Of a stretch of 64,000 nt of DNA, positions 1-13,400 are shown in pieces. The stretch is taken from positions 1-64,000 of the forward strand of contig NOWV01000176.1 of NCBI GenBank assembly GCA_003344405.1, in the 5' to 3' direction. How positions within the stretch are numbered: position 1 is the stretch's first letter; every line of letters starts with the position of its first letter. The notes below the pieces were generated by a model. The model ran no database searches and was not told where the DNA came from. It saw only the letters and a list, made by a program, of their open reading frames with translations. Source of the DNA: Trichoplax sp. H2. Taxonomy: Eukaryota > Placozoa > Uniplacotomia > Trichoplacea. The translations under genes were made by a program, and so were the position numbers.

Positions 1-712
1 CAAAAATGTTAAAGAACTTTGCTACTCCCACGAATATTTCAATATTCGCTTCTAATTGTCCTGTTATACATGGACCGATAGTATAGGCAGACGACAATAT
101 AAACTAAAAGAAGCAGAAGCTTAAAATACATCAGCATTGCTAGTTTTGCAATACTATAAATCATGAATAAGAGAGTTTGATATAAGATGGATTAATTATG
201 TGGGTATAAATAGCACAGTCAGAATTACTTCAAAATTTCAACTCATACGCTACGCTAAATCGCTTGTTCTGGCATAAAATACATGACCTTAATTAATATT
301 GCATTTAATTATAGTTTGTAAACATCAACCTAATAAAATGATGAATAAGACAGATCCAATGCAGTAGTAAGATAAGCATAATTTTTATACTACTGTCTTA
401 GTGCCAAGTCTTAGAATTGATGTAACTAGCTAGTTATATTACTCGTGATTCATTTTTTAATTTAATTATAAATACCATGGTCATATTTTCGTCACGACAT
501 AAAATTGAATAATATGAAATGTAGTAATTAATGAAGAGCTTCTATCCCTGGCTAAAACTAGGATAGTCATAACTTGGCCAACTACGTTGATTTATAGCCA
601 GTAATTACATGTATAGATATCACACGTACAGTAGGTTTGAAAGCATAAATGGAATCGTTCAATTTTTGTGGTTAATAGAGGACTAGACAACCACTTAGGC
701 CAATGGCTAATT
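1..712. other. AT-rich flank 3' of the first GPCR gene
   Basis: No open frame, RNA gene or repeat can be supported here. The stretch lies downstream of the minus-strand GPCR stop codon and probably includes its 3' untranslated region. No polyadenylation site can be assigned with confidence. Confidence 0.5.
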
Positions 713-1711
713 CTAGCGAATTGTGGACATTCGTGTCACGGTTTGGCTCTTTTTAGATTGGAATTTACCTCCAGAAAATGCATAGGCAATAGGATGCAAT
801 ACACTGCATGAATTAGCAAGACATACGACCCAAAACATTACCTCTTTTTCCTCCGTAGTAAATGTCTGTGGACGGGAATCAAAGACTATTTGCATAGTCC
901 ATAATGGCACCCAAAGTAGTAAAAATAAGATTGTCATAATTGTAATGGTGGTAATAGTTTTTTTCCTTGCATTATCGATTTTCGATGAACCCTGGCGTAC
1001 TTCATTGACCGGATATTTAATGGATTTCCATATGCGTAAAATAATTCTGCTGTAACAAAAAACTAATATAACCGATGGTACAACGCAAAGGATGAGATAG
1101 TTGAATATAATCATGAAAGTACGAAATTCTTCATTGCCATATTTACGTCGACAAAATTGGACATTAAAATTGTACAATTTAAATTCATCGCTTTGGATAA
1201 CGTATAAGTAGGGCGTCATGAGAGCTGCCGACAATATCCAAACGAATAATATTGTTTTTTTGGTCCTTGCTTTGGAGCTTTCAAACTGGAATGAACGACA
1301 AATCGCTCGATAACGATCAATTGCTAATGCAACCAAGGTGAAAGCTAATGCTGTCATGGCTGTGGTCCTTATATAATTGATTATTTTACATCCAGCTGCA
1401 CCAAAGACCCAAGCACCTCGTAAATAATCAGATAACAAATTAATTGGAACATACAGCGATGTAACAAGGAGATCAGCAAAAGCTAAAGCGGCAATGTAAT
1501 ATTCAGCAATTCCAATACGCTTACTCGATTGACGAAGCAAAACTCCAATCACCATAGCATTACCACCGAATGCACCAATAAAAATAATAAGACTAACGAT
1601 AGTTTTAGCTACCATTACATTAGCTGGTTTAACGAATATTTCTTCAAAGGTAAAATTTCTGGCCATTGGTATGGTGATATTTTGTAAAATGGGCGTTGGA
1701 GATGCCATCAT
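713..1711 (-). CDS. Class A (rhodopsin-type) GPCR, single exon
   Basis: A seven-transmembrane receptor of 332 residues that should sit in the plasma membrane and couple to G proteins; the ligand cannot be told from sequence. Rhodopsin-family marks in order are: two N-glycosylation sites (N11, N19), TM1 asparagine N51 in a GGN motif, TM2 LAFAD with D80, TM3 cysteine C108 paired with C187 in extracellular loop 2, DRY at 132-134, TM5 P212 and Y220, and TM6 LWVP at 267-269. TM7 reads HPIAY at 306-310 instead of NPxxY. The C-tail is short and Ser/Thr-rich. Two consecutive ATG codons open the frame and either could start it. No intron is needed. Its general shape is that of a neuropeptide or amine receptor, but subfamily assignment needs a phylogeny. 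It stands alone in about 14 kb of gene-poor DNA. Confidence 0.93.
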   Translation of the reverse strand: MMASPTPILQNITIPMARNFTFEEIFVKPANVMVAKTIVSLIIFIGAFGGNAMVIGVLLRQSSKRIGIAEYYIAALAFADLLVTSLYVPINLLSDYLRGAWVFGAAGCKIINYIRTTAMTALAFTLVALAIDRYRAICRSFQFESSKARTKKTILFVWILSAALMTPYLYVIQSDEFKLYNFNVQFCRRKYGNEEFRTFMIIFNYLILCVVPSVILVFCYSRIILRIWKSIKYPVNEVRQGSSKIDNARKKTITTITIMTILFLLLWVPLWTMQIVFDSRPQTFTTEEKEVMFWVVCLANSCSVLHPIAYAFSGGKFQSKKSQTVTRMSTIR

Positions 1712-4700
1712 ATACTGATTTACCTGCTATATACTTCCTTTTTTGCAGGAGGTAATTGAGGAATAATTCTATCAATGAGTAAGTAAATATTTTACGTTGA
1801 AAATGGTTGATTAATCAACAGTATTTTTGAACTATTTTGAACTATTCGCTTAATCTCTTGGATGAACTAGCCAAGGTGGATGAACTAGCCAAGGAAATGA
1901 TCAATATCGTGTCTTGTCTTCAATTTCTATCGAAAATAAATGAAATAGTATCCAAGGAAGTGATTTCTTTGATCAATAATTTGATTGACGTTGACTACAG
2001 TGTATAGTCTCGTTTACGATACGTCGATGTTAATGTTAGTAACTCTTCTTGTCCATATAGAAAGATTCTTTTTTCAATCGATACGTTCTCAAATTAATCG
2101 GCCACTCGTTAGAATATACAATTACTAGCACATTGTTAACATTCGTACGGTATAAAGGGCTGTCAAACTGATCAATTAAAGGTACGATGAGCAATGACGT
2201 GGAAAGCCAACTATAGATCGTTAATTGTTGACTAGACAACCTTGAAGAAAATGATAGGGTTAATTGGAATGCGCTGTTGATTCCAGCATAGGATCGAACT
2301 CAATCTAACTGGTAGAACAGCGTTGATAGTTGTCTGTAAGAAGGGAAATGGAGATAAAGATATTAATAAGCTACTACAATCCACAATTGAAGTAACAGAA
2401 TATGCCTATATAATGAAATATCCAAATCTAGTCTATTTACGCTAGAGTTAACGTGCACAATTCTAGTTCATCGTTTATGGGTTAATTTCAATCCGTGAAA
2501 AATGGATATCAACAATTTCTATGCATAATATACGTACAGTAGTCGTAGACTGTCTTTAATTCATAACAATGAAATCCATTCTAAAAGATAGAATAAACTA
2601 ACCAATAATAATCTGCTACCATAGCGATGTAAAAAGTTACAGGTTCTCTGCTGTTTTTTTCATATTTTTGATGGCATTTATTATTATCCCAGACAGAACT
2701 GATGTACGCCTTCTTCTTCGTCTTGTTTGTTCTACTACCAAACATAAGTCACAACGTGAGGTATTTTAATTATACCAAAGGGCTAACAATATTAAATTGT
2801 TAATGGATGGATATTATTGATCAACACTGTTGCATTAAAAAACAAGTGAATCAGCTGGGTAGTAAAATATTGAAAAGGTTGGAAGTAAGATTATTTATAG
2901 CCAGTGTTGTTGACCAATTTAGTCACGCTTTCAGCGTCATAAAAACTAGTCTATACTTTTATCATACATCAACCAATTGATCCAAAGCCTTCTCTTGACA
3001 ATTAAGTCAAAGCTGATCTTTGTAGGAGTCCAATTGTGTTGTGGTAACCGTATCATTTATTTATAACTACATTACAGCATCAATAAGATAGCTTAAATTG
3101 TTACCGACATAACTACTTCTATCCTACATAAACAATTAATCTCTATCCTAATTAATGACTTGGCTCAAGAACAATACATCAACTACTTTACAGAATGGCA
3201 AAATTAATTAATATACAGTATACTATTACGCTGTCTATTCCCTCTTGATGCAAGCAAATTTATCTTCTTCTCATACCTTCAATACGCAATCTCTTCAATG
3301 TAGACGTTATAGTCATTAAATACTAATTCATAAGTAAACACCTACCATCGCTACTGTATCCTATCGATCAATTACAGTCAACATAGACACAGATTCTATC
3401 AACGACGACAAAATTCCCTTTTTTTGTTATTGTAGCATACAATAAATTAACCTTTGATTAGTATTATGTAACATAAAAATGTTATTCATTTTCTCACGTG
3501 GGTTTATTTTCCACTTTACATTTAGTCTTGAAATTTTGGTGGATAAAAATCTAATTAACAACCCATTGTAGGTCGAGTAGGACGATTGCAAAATAGACTT
3601 CTTTATAGCGATGTTGGTCATCATCATTAATAATTAGTTCAGTTTGGATTAAAGCTAAATTGAACACTTTATAATACCCTTGTGTTGATAGTATTAACAA
3701 ATGAACTTCTAATGAATTGATATTGATAAAAAGTTTGAATGATACAAGTTTTCAAGTTGAATAATGTCTGATAAAGTGATGGTAAAGGTAACAGCAGTAC
3801 TGCTATTCGATTAAATTTCTATGTACTCGAATAGATATCACAACTATAAACATTAACCTTATTAAATTGATTATTCAATCAATTTATGAATTTCAAGAGC
3901 CAGTAGCGTAAGAAGTCCATGATGAGAAACGATTCATTACCCATCCTAAACAACATCGCTTTTAGTTACTTAAGTAAAGGTGTGCAGACGATCTTTTTTT
4001 TTAAAGCAACAACAATTCGAAAAGATAGATTATTATTCTGAGCAATAGGTAGACAGCCATTATATGGCATCTATTGATGTATTGAATATACGCATCGCTA
4101 TGAATAGTTGCGAATATTGTGATGAATATTGAAAAGAAAATCACGAGAATTGATGGAGTATAAAATGTGTTAATAAATACTATCGTTCTCTTCAACTTCA
4201 ATCGAATCGTTTATAATAATATTGACTTATATCAACATCTAATATAAAAGCTACTTCTAGCCTAAAGAATAATAGCAAAATATTTGAAAATGAACATAGG
4301 GTCAATCATAACTAAGTAAGAGTCGGATAATAAATAGGATCCAATTCTTTGTTATAACCTTTGAAATCAAAATTTCAAAGCCAATAATCAAATGATTGCT
4401 AAACAAACACTTACACAAGCGGAAGAGAGAAGACTTCTTCCTTTGGACATTCTTTAATCAATTTTCTAAGAAATACAGTTATTATTTAACGTGATTCATC
4501 GACTCTAATCTCGTCAATGAATATACCCAACTAAGTTTTATCACAAAATTGTTATTGCCGGGTAGTACACAGAAGGTAATCTCTGTCATTACTATATTCT
4601 TTTCTTAATGGTTATGCTAGAACATACTATTTATATTATAATATTAACCAGTTGAGCTAACATTATAGCAATGAAAGTGGAGTAAGGAAATAGTACTCAT

Positions 4701-5197
4701 AAAATTACTCTAAAAGATACATATTATCATTTTTGGAGCTATCAGCAATTCAAAAAATCTTCGAAATGAGCTTCAGTAAATGATGATACGATTTTAGTTT
4801 TAAATTCAAATGTCATTATTGAATACATTAGAATTAGAATGAAAAATACCTTAAAAATAATAGCCTACTGCGTACGGAGCATAACTAGAGAGAAGAGAAT
4901 GGGAATACGAGCTTTTCTGAGTTAGTAATAATATGATACATATACAGTATATTATAGCTAATCGTTATAGTATCTGAAGTGCATAAAGTAGCCGCTCTTT
5001 AACCTGGAATAGCGTTAATCAAGTTCAATTTCATAATTATAGCCATAAATTTCCGAGTCAAAAGTCAATAACAACCTAGTTGACTGTTAGTTATCTGAGA
5101 TATAGTATGGAAAGAAATTCCTTAATTAATTAAGCTTCATTAACTGTCGCTCATGCTCGCTGAAACACAATTATGCATCCTATTAATAAAAAGTGTA
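1712..5197. other. Gene-poor AT-rich region upstream of the first GPCR
   Basis: I see only short scattered open frames without domain motifs, splice-site support or compositional bias. The promoter of the minus-strand GPCR should lie in the first few hundred bases, but no element can be pointed to. One short tandem repeat is listed separately. Confidence 0.4.
1861..1894. repeat. 18-bp direct repeat, two copies
   Basis: The unit gatgaactagccaaggtg occurs twice in a row (the second copy lacks its last two bases), about 150 bp upstream of the GPCR start codon. It is probably a simple slippage duplication. Confidence 0.8.
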
Positions 5198-5470
5198 TAA
5201 TCTATAATTATATTATAATGACAGATTATGTTTACTTTCCCCTATCTTGGATGGAATTAATCTTCTTGAGATTACTGTAATCAATTTATTCTTAACAATT
5301 CTACCTTAGGATTCTATATTAAAACTCACGAATACTGATAATTACTAACGAAAATAGCTCAGCTTTGATGAACTACACTTATGAGTTATAACTAGTAGTA
5401 ATTTACATATCTAGTACTTATCTAAATCTATTGCCGAATATCGTAAAGAATATGGCAAAAAGTGTTTAAC
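5198..5470. repeat. Copy 1 of a ~275-bp duplicated segment, abutting an assembly gap
   Basis: This stretch is almost identical to 5971-6257. It differs by a few substitutions and lacks about 13 bp (a ttcgaattcaatt-like insertion present in copy 2). It ends in agtgtttaac exactly where the run of Ns begins, so its true right border is unknown. Confidence 0.9.
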
Positions 5471-5490
5471 NNNNNNNNNNNNNNNNNNNN
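5471..5490. other. Assembly gap (20 Ns)
   Basis: Twenty Ns, the same length as the gap at 27577-27596, suggest a fixed-size placeholder at a contig join. The flanks read gtgtttaac on the left and aaacactaag on the right. Confidence 0.97.
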
Positions 5491-5970
5491 AAACACTAAG
5501 TTGGACAATTCTTTATTATTTCACGATATACTGCATTTATATACTATTCCTCAATAGTTCATGAGTCATAGTTAATACAATTAACATTAGAATCATTTAC
5601 TGAATTAGATATTAATTTTAGCTACTGCTCTCTTAATGCAGACAACAGTATTTACGAACATAGACATGTAATGACTATTACAGAATAGTCAGATTACGAT
5701 ATGTCCTATCACGGAACATTTCCATGATAATTTACAGTCTATCATAAGTAAATTACAATCACAATGATTCGAACTGTAAGCAGATGATTTGCATTCCCTA
5801 TTATAACTATTATAATTTCAGTATGTGTATAAGTGTCACTGTCATAAAAAGTCAGTGCTATATTAAAATACAGTATATCCAAATTAGAAGTTAACTAAAT
5901 AAGGATAGTCTAACAGAATTATCCTAACATAGTGATTTCTACTGTAATACAGTATTTAACACTGTAACAA

Positions 5971-6257
5971 TAATCTATAATTATATTATAATGACAGATT
6001 ATGTTTACTTTCCCCTATCTTGGATGGAATTAATCTTCTTGCGATTACTGTAATCAATTTTTCGAATTCAATTTATTCTTAACAATTCTACCTTTGGATT
6101 CTATATTAAAACTCACGAATACTGATAATTGCTAACGAAAATAGCTCAGCTTTGATAAACTACACTTATGAATTACAACTAGTAGTAATTTACATATCTA
6201 GTACTTATCTAAATCTATTGCCGAATATCGTAAAGAATATGGCAAAAAGTGTTTAAC
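5971..6257. repeat. Copy 2 of the ~275-bp duplicated segment
   Basis: A near-identical copy of 5198-5470 that continues past gtgtttaac into unique sequence at 6258. About 480 bp of unrelated sequence (5491-5970) separates it from the gap, and that sequence does not match the left flank of copy 1. Confidence 0.9.
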
Positions 6258-6343
6258 GCTCCGAGTCTCAATACTATCAGTAAAATCAACAAGAAATTTT
6301 TTCTCCCATTCCTTATTTAGGGACTTTTGCACATTGGACAGTG
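6258..6343 (-). other. Possible internal exon (unresolved gene, minus strand)
   Basis: On the minus strand an open 86-base stretch lies between an AG acceptor and a GT donor (GTTAAA). It would encode a charged, amphipathic peptide of about 28 residues containing SLNKEWEKKFLVDF. The donor coincides with the edge of the duplicated segment 5971-6257. No partner exon could be joined with certainty, so chance is a real alternative in such AT-rich DNA. Confidence 0.2.
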
Positions 6344-6346
6344 CTA

Positions 6347-6552
6347 ATGGATTTTTTATGCTACTTTAAGTCATGGAGCCAAACGATATTATTTAAGAAA
6401 GGCTATTGCTAAAATTTTCTATGCTAGGAGAACGGTAAATCACTGCATCAGCGTTTATAAAGTGAAATTTTTGCATTCGTTCATAGATCACTACAAAGAG
6501 AAATCATCAACTATGAAGAATATCGAAGAAGATCTTAACCTGAAGAGAGCTT
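6347..6552 (+). other. Possible exon (unresolved, plus strand)
   Basis: A plus-strand frame stays open for about 80 codons without an ATG near its beginning. It encodes a lysine-rich helical sequence (for example FIDHYKEKSSTMKNIEEDL) and ends in AAG followed by GTAATG, a fair splice donor. No start exon or next exon is identified. It may be an exon, a decayed gene or chance. Confidence 0.2.
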
Positions 6553-7308
6553 CTGAATTCAAGGTAATGGTTATCAAGCATTACCAATCATGAATGTTAC
6601 AAAATAAGCAAGTAAAAGTAGGATTAAAGCTATAAAAAATCTTCTTTTCAATAGTAGAACAAGAATTTTTACTATTGACCATTTACGATATAAAGCTGTA
6701 AGATAAACCTTTTTGTTAATAGTGTAGGCACTTATACTATACATAGAAATTTAGCATTAAACTTGAACCAAAAAGTCTCAGCAGTAGGCTTGGGTGTGTA
6801 TGAATTTTAATGTCAATACTGTAACTATTCTATTGGCTAACAAAACGATTTAGGATCCTACTGCGTGCGCCTTGCTGTCTCGAAGAATGGCCATTAATAT
6901 TCTTATTCTAGCGCCATGATGATTGTTCTAATACTCTTTCTGTAGCAATCGTGATTATAGATTTGGCTTACTAAATCTCCAGCCAATCCATTCTTTTATT
7001 CCTGGTAATCGTTACATTATACGCTATCATGATCGACTAATACCTATAATCCATATAGATCCTTTCCATTGCGGTAGGTAATGGGTGCCGCTACTCGATA
7101 ATCATGAATACTACATAAACTTCTGAACGTTCGATTGAAGCAGTTTTCCTCTAAGAAAAACGCAAATATTTCTATTTAAGAATAGATAAAAGTTTTAGCA
7201 GCACCGCAGCTATTGTATCAACTTGTTTATTATTGCGTCTATTTTAGTTATTTATTAACGTTTCCTTTAAATATTTTAATACTGAACAGCATTTCTATTG
7301 CAAAATAC

Positions 7309-7453
7309 ATATTCGCATTCGGTAGCTTCGTAGCTATCGTTTCGATAAACAATTCTTGTGGCCATTTTAGTAATTTCTCTTCCTGTGCATTCAATATTTT
7401 AGAATTGATAAAAGTATCAAATAAATCTTCACATCGTTTCACCGGAATGAGAA
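7309..7453 (-). other. Possible internal exon (unresolved, minus strand)
   Basis: The minus-strand frame contains CEDLFDTFINSKILNAQEEK and then a WPQELF segment, bounded by a plausible acceptor (attatag) and a GTATTT donor. The amino-acid composition looks more coding-like than its reverse frame. I do not recognise a family and cannot link it to the exon-like stretch at 6258-6343. Confidence 0.2.
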
Positions 7454-10400
7454 CTATAATTAATTTGTAAATCGTTACTTAATGATCTTAGGAAGAGTAT
7501 TGGCTTCAAAGGTTTAAGAATCTAGCCACATGGTTGTGACGATGTTACTTTTTGCTACCTTCTAATGAGCGATTGGTAGTAACTTGTATTTGGGCGTTAA
7601 AAGCTGGTTAAAACATATACCGTATTAATTAATCTAAAGACAGATATTACTACCACAGAGAAGTCGATAACTCAAGGCTTAGTTGTAAAAAAAATATGGT
7701 AGATATTCTTATATGATTTTAACAGTACAAGAAGCGGAATAGCGATGAAATTTCGACATATTTTAGTACACTCATTTCCATAGCTGGGACAAAATACAAA
7801 ATAATAACAATTTATAAAAAAAAATTATTCACATCTACTAAAAGACAAACATCCCTATCTTTGAATATTAATTAAAAAAATTATCAGTTTACAAAGCCAG
7901 TCAGTAGACAAAAATACAAGCACATAAATTGATGAGTTAATAAATAAAGAAAGTGTTACTGTCGTTAAAAATACATTTTTATACGGTTTAACGGAAACAA
8001 TGTAATCATATGGGTTGTTGTTTGAATAATGTTGACGCAATTTATTACTGCCTGCTGTTACCTAATACCAATACTCCGGAATTTTAAAATATTTCAATGC
8101 GATTTTTTATTTGTCCATGTCGAGCTAAATTATATTAGTTGAAGGGCTTAGACATGGTCTTAATAGAATTGAATTTTTAGTTCAAAATTTCTGTTAGCTG
8201 CACTTAATTTTGCTTTACGTTTATTGAAGCTAAGGAAATAGAGGTGAATGACACTGCCTTGAAATACCTGTTATATCTTGTATCTAGTTCAATGCTTGTG
8301 TGATTACTGTAGTGCATTTAGAAAAGCAATAATTAAAGTACGTAGACTTTATCTTACTAAGCAATATTCTATTAATCTGTAAATATGATTACGTACAAGT
8401 TAAAGCCAAGCATTTCGGTAATATGTAAGAATGTTATTGTTATTTAGCAATTCATGCAAGTTGTTTTTCCCTTTCTTTTATTCATTAGTCTCACAACTTG
8501 GCGACGATATATCCAGCTTCGACGGAAGTAGCATCCATTTATTGAAAAACAATTCTGACAGAGGTGTTAGTAGAATTGTATGTAAAGTTAATTAGTATCT
8601 CTATAATACTTATATCGATGGTATTTAACAGATTAATAACGAGAATACTGCCCCTTTTTATATTCGAAAAGTAGCATTGCATTGTTAGGAACATCCCATA
8701 GAATTTTTCTCACTACATTCTATCAGACTAACATTAGCTTAGAAGGCCAAATATAGAATAGCAGCGTACAGTAATTTCCGTGAATAGGTATTAATTACAA
8801 AACTTAGGTAATATATTGCCTTAAAGTCACACTATTACATTATTTTCCGATATTATTAAAATCGAATCTATGTTGGAAAAGCAGTTATTAGAAATTTGTT
8901 ATTACTTTAAATAAGATGCGTTTATTAAATAAAGCATCAAGTATCAAATTCTTGACGTAATTAATGTACATCTAATAAAACCGACAAAAGGCTATCGAAT
9001 GTTTGCCAAGACTGATAAATGTTATTTTAACAAATAAATCATTAACACTAGATGCTCCCAGCCATATTCAGCCTGTAACACACTATAGAGCGCTTTTAAC
9101 ACCCACTACCGGTACCTAATTATAGCTGGTAATATGATATTTATTCATTTCACGAATAATGAATACATTAGCGTGGATTGAAAATAATATCGATCTCCAT
9201 AAAACTCCTGGTAGAATCAATATTATGATCAAATAGTGGACATAGCAATTAGTTTTAATCCAATATTCATATTGCAAGTTACAATTCTGCTGTAGAAATT
9301 AATTGGCTATATAGCATCTTATTAAGTACAGTAATACTAATTATCCTATTCCAGAATCCTTGTATTTTGTTCCTCAATTTTCTTTAAGGTGGCCGTGCAT
9401 TATTAGAAAGGAAGAATTTAAACGTGAGCAAACTATCGCTTTAATGATTATGTCATTCCATGAAATAGAGATAATTAGAATCGTAGTAACCTCTATGATA
9501 ACTTTGAATAAATTTATGATTCGGTTTATCCAATTTCTATTATAAGAATGTTTTGTATTCTATCATAACCGGTATCTTGTTAAAGAACTTCCTAATTAAT
9601 TATAGAACTGTAACAATCTCCATTACACGCTCTAATATTATTTATTGCTCTGCATTTTAAAAATGTGAAAAAAACGTAAAGGTGAAACATATGTAATAGA
9701 CTCACTTTTCATATACCGCTTACTGTACTGAAAAGGAGTAAATTGCGACAATAGTCGCCAGGAACTGCGTAAGACAGGTACAATCCTAAGCTATTCTAAC
9801 CACTATATTAATTCTAGTTCTTATAATTGCTTATTATCTTATCGGTTCCACCTGCTACAGTAACAATTATATTTCTGCTATATACTATATCATTCAAAGA
9901 GTAATTGTCTATACTTCTTATACAGTAAAATAAAAAGAATTTTTTTAAATTTGACAGAATACTCGTCACAAATGAATATAGCAACGTTTCACTCTGGGAA
10001 AAATTATAAAGAATGCATAAAGTTGAATAAATTCATATCACGTCAATGGAACCTCATTCGTTTTCTTAATATTTATCAAGCGAGTATAGCATACGAAGTA
10101 TAACGAGCAAAGGAGGAACTAGTGATTTATAAAGTGCCTACCAGCATATGGACTAGCATAGGCGAGAGCACATATGAGGGTTTTCAAACGCCGCTAACAG
10201 CAATTACTGTTCAATATGTGAAACAAATATGAAGTACCTAGCACTCAATGTTGATTAACCCACAGCCTTTAAACTCATTAAACTTCATCACTAACAATAA
10301 CTGATTCAATTAATTTATGTTGATACCGTGTATCAATTTAATATTGTCATTAATTTAAGAAATATATATAAAGTGAAACGATGCAATAGCTAAAAATAAA

Positions 10401-13400
10401 GAATTTTATGCATGACTATATGATAGTATTATTAAAATCCATGATTTAATTGTTGCCTAACAAAACGATCTTAACGTAATATTTCTGATCCATAGTCTAA
10501 ACGAATTCACTATAGTATTCAAGATATGTTTATGATGCAAGAATTCGGACAGCCACTTTTCCATCCACCTATTCAAATACTATGATCAGCTAATTTAAAT
10601 ATGATGACAGAGTATTACTGATCTCTAAAAAATACTTTCTAGACGTCCTTCGTACATAAAGCAATTTTTCAAATTTTATGATTAAAATTATTTATTTTAT
10701 CTATCTTTATGACCAAACAACGGTTCCTTTCATTACCATTCTCAGGATTATTCTATCAATAATACTGGACAATATTTACACTGGACACGAAACCGATACT
10801 GGAAGTATTTTTTTTATTATAGCTTTCGAAATTTAGAAACACTATTCGTAATATCTTCTTTACTATGCTTCTGGATATATTTGTGAAGGATGATCATTGA
10901 GTTAGACTACTGATAAAAGTTCTTGATTTAGGCTTTAGCCCTTTACTACTGGGATATTTTTTAAAGAATTTCCAGATTTTTATGACATATTTGACTATCT
11001 TAGATAGGACAACTCGTTGCAGATTGAGTTCAAACTGTGATTCCTCTAGTTATATAAACTGCGCGTCAATCGATGGAATAAGAAATTTTCAATGCAAATC
11101 GATTACGCTACCTAACTTGTCGTTACTGGAATACAAACGTTCTTGCCAGTAATTTAATGCAGATATAATAATTACAGCTAATAAACGTTAATATCATTCG
11201 CTTTTTGTTTAGGATAAAATTTTTCCTAACGCCTTGTCAGATTTATGAAATAGCAATGGCAGTAAAGTTATTGTTACGATAATGTTAATTTGGAAAAATG
11301 ATTACATCTCGACCGCAAGGCTGTTTATATTTTAACTCTATAAATTTAGTATAGTACTAAGTATATCGACTAATACATGAAAGTAACAAATAAGTTTCCG
11401 TTGTATGCATGTGATACCAAATGTATTTATAAAGAAATAAACAACATTGTCCGTATTGCGATGTTTTTTTCTACTGAATATATTTCCATGTCCTAGTAAG
11501 CATTAATATCAAGTTATACGATATTAACATTAAAAAACTGTATTGTAAGCTGCTACAGTAACATTTATTCATAAATGCCGCTAAGTCTAGTCAATAGGCA
11601 TGAATCATATTAATTCATGATAAAGCTATATTATTTATGATGCTTCAAGATAGTATATGTACGAGGTATTTTGTGCATTTTTTCTAATCTCGATATTTTA
11701 ACAGCAACCAAAAAATTATATCTGAAATTGTGTTATCATTTCTAATAAGAGCACAAGTAATGGTGTACAAGCTAAACAAACTGAATGATAAATTTTATAG
11801 TCATAGCCTAAATCATATCAGTTATAACTATAGATTTTGGCGAGCAATCAATCGATATAGAATATTTGTAAATGTATTCACTCATTGCAGAGTTCAAGTG
11901 AATTGTCTTGACACCTGGCGTTATTTCACTTTCTATGATAATCAGATTATTAATTTATCGTGGTTATTGTTGGTAGGATAGCGACATCATTTTGTGTACT
12001 GGCAGTTCAGTATTACCCTTAATATAAATAACTTGAATAAAAAAATGACAATGAAATACAAGTAAATCGATCGGCATAATAATCGCATCCATGTCTTCGT
12101 GATTATAGTATCAATAATTTAGTTAACAATCCCTTCTATATTTAATACATAATGAATAGCTAAACAATTGCAGTAACTTTTACCTAAGAATAATTAAAGA
12201 ATGATGATTAACTAAGTCGATTCTATCATAATCTACAAATATTGCTTACGCGCACTTGATTTCTCACTCTCACTCTGACTTCAATTGATATTTCCGAATT
12301 CGATACGTATATACGAATGTACACATCCTTTGCTGATTCCTTCATGGTAAAAATATTACAAAATCACGTTTACTGATGTTAAATCGTTATATACTACTTT
12401 GAAATTTTATGTGCCATTCGATCTGCAATCAATTTCTAAGCATTTTAACACGTTGACTGTTTTTAAATAAAAATTATGAAGGTAAGCTCACAAATATTAT
12501 CAAAAGTATTGAATTCTAATTTTAAGGATGAGCGGATAATCATACCGGTCTGAAAGTTTTAATATTGTGAACACTTTAAAAATTTTGTTATAGGCTAAAA
12601 AGTTTAATGCCGTCATCTAAAATTTATAATTTTTTATCCTGAAATTTATTCTATTAAATATTCCCGGGCTCATTTTAAAAAATTTTCATTAAAGGGAGCC
12701 TACATACTGTTGGTAAAATAGTTGAGATAGAGCAAGCTCATATTTTGTTCATACGCGCCAACATTTCTCTATTATGATACTAGCTCATTTGTTCATGATA
12801 TGCATGCATCTCTTTTATCATTTTCTTCGGCCTACTTATTTCAATTAATCTACGTATTGATAATTGTGACAGAATACGAAGTTACATTTATTAAATGTAG
12901 ATGATATGATGGTGATATTTATTATAATGTACATAGATATTCTATTACATTACTCATCACATTGATATACCGCTTCCCTTTTACATATAATGCATATTAT
13001 TTTTTACGAATCATAGTTATGCCGATTTCTCAAAGTTAGCTTTGTTTCAGACTCTTTACAATCTTCCATTAACCGATTAATGCTTCTACACTAGACGGTG
13101 TCTATTCTTTTATAAGGCATTACCTTGGACCATTACACTACTTGTTCGTATAGTTCGAAATATAACAGACAATTTCGTAGATCTTTTAGCTTAGTTAAGC
13201 ATTTTAGTCTAGAAATAGATTAAATATAGCGTTAGCATTTATTGATATAGCGAGTGTGAATTAAGAATTTGATTAATATAGTCAATTTTTAGTCTATTAT
13301 TAAGGTGGAGACAAACATTTTTTTTATATAATCTATTGATATCAGACAATATTACAGAAACTGCTAATAGGATATAATATAATACTTACCTTGATATAGT

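Noticed and set aside
7213-7470. Plus-strand 85-residue hydrophobic frame
   Set aside because: Reverse complement of a more coding-like minus-strand frame; no signal or domain pattern.
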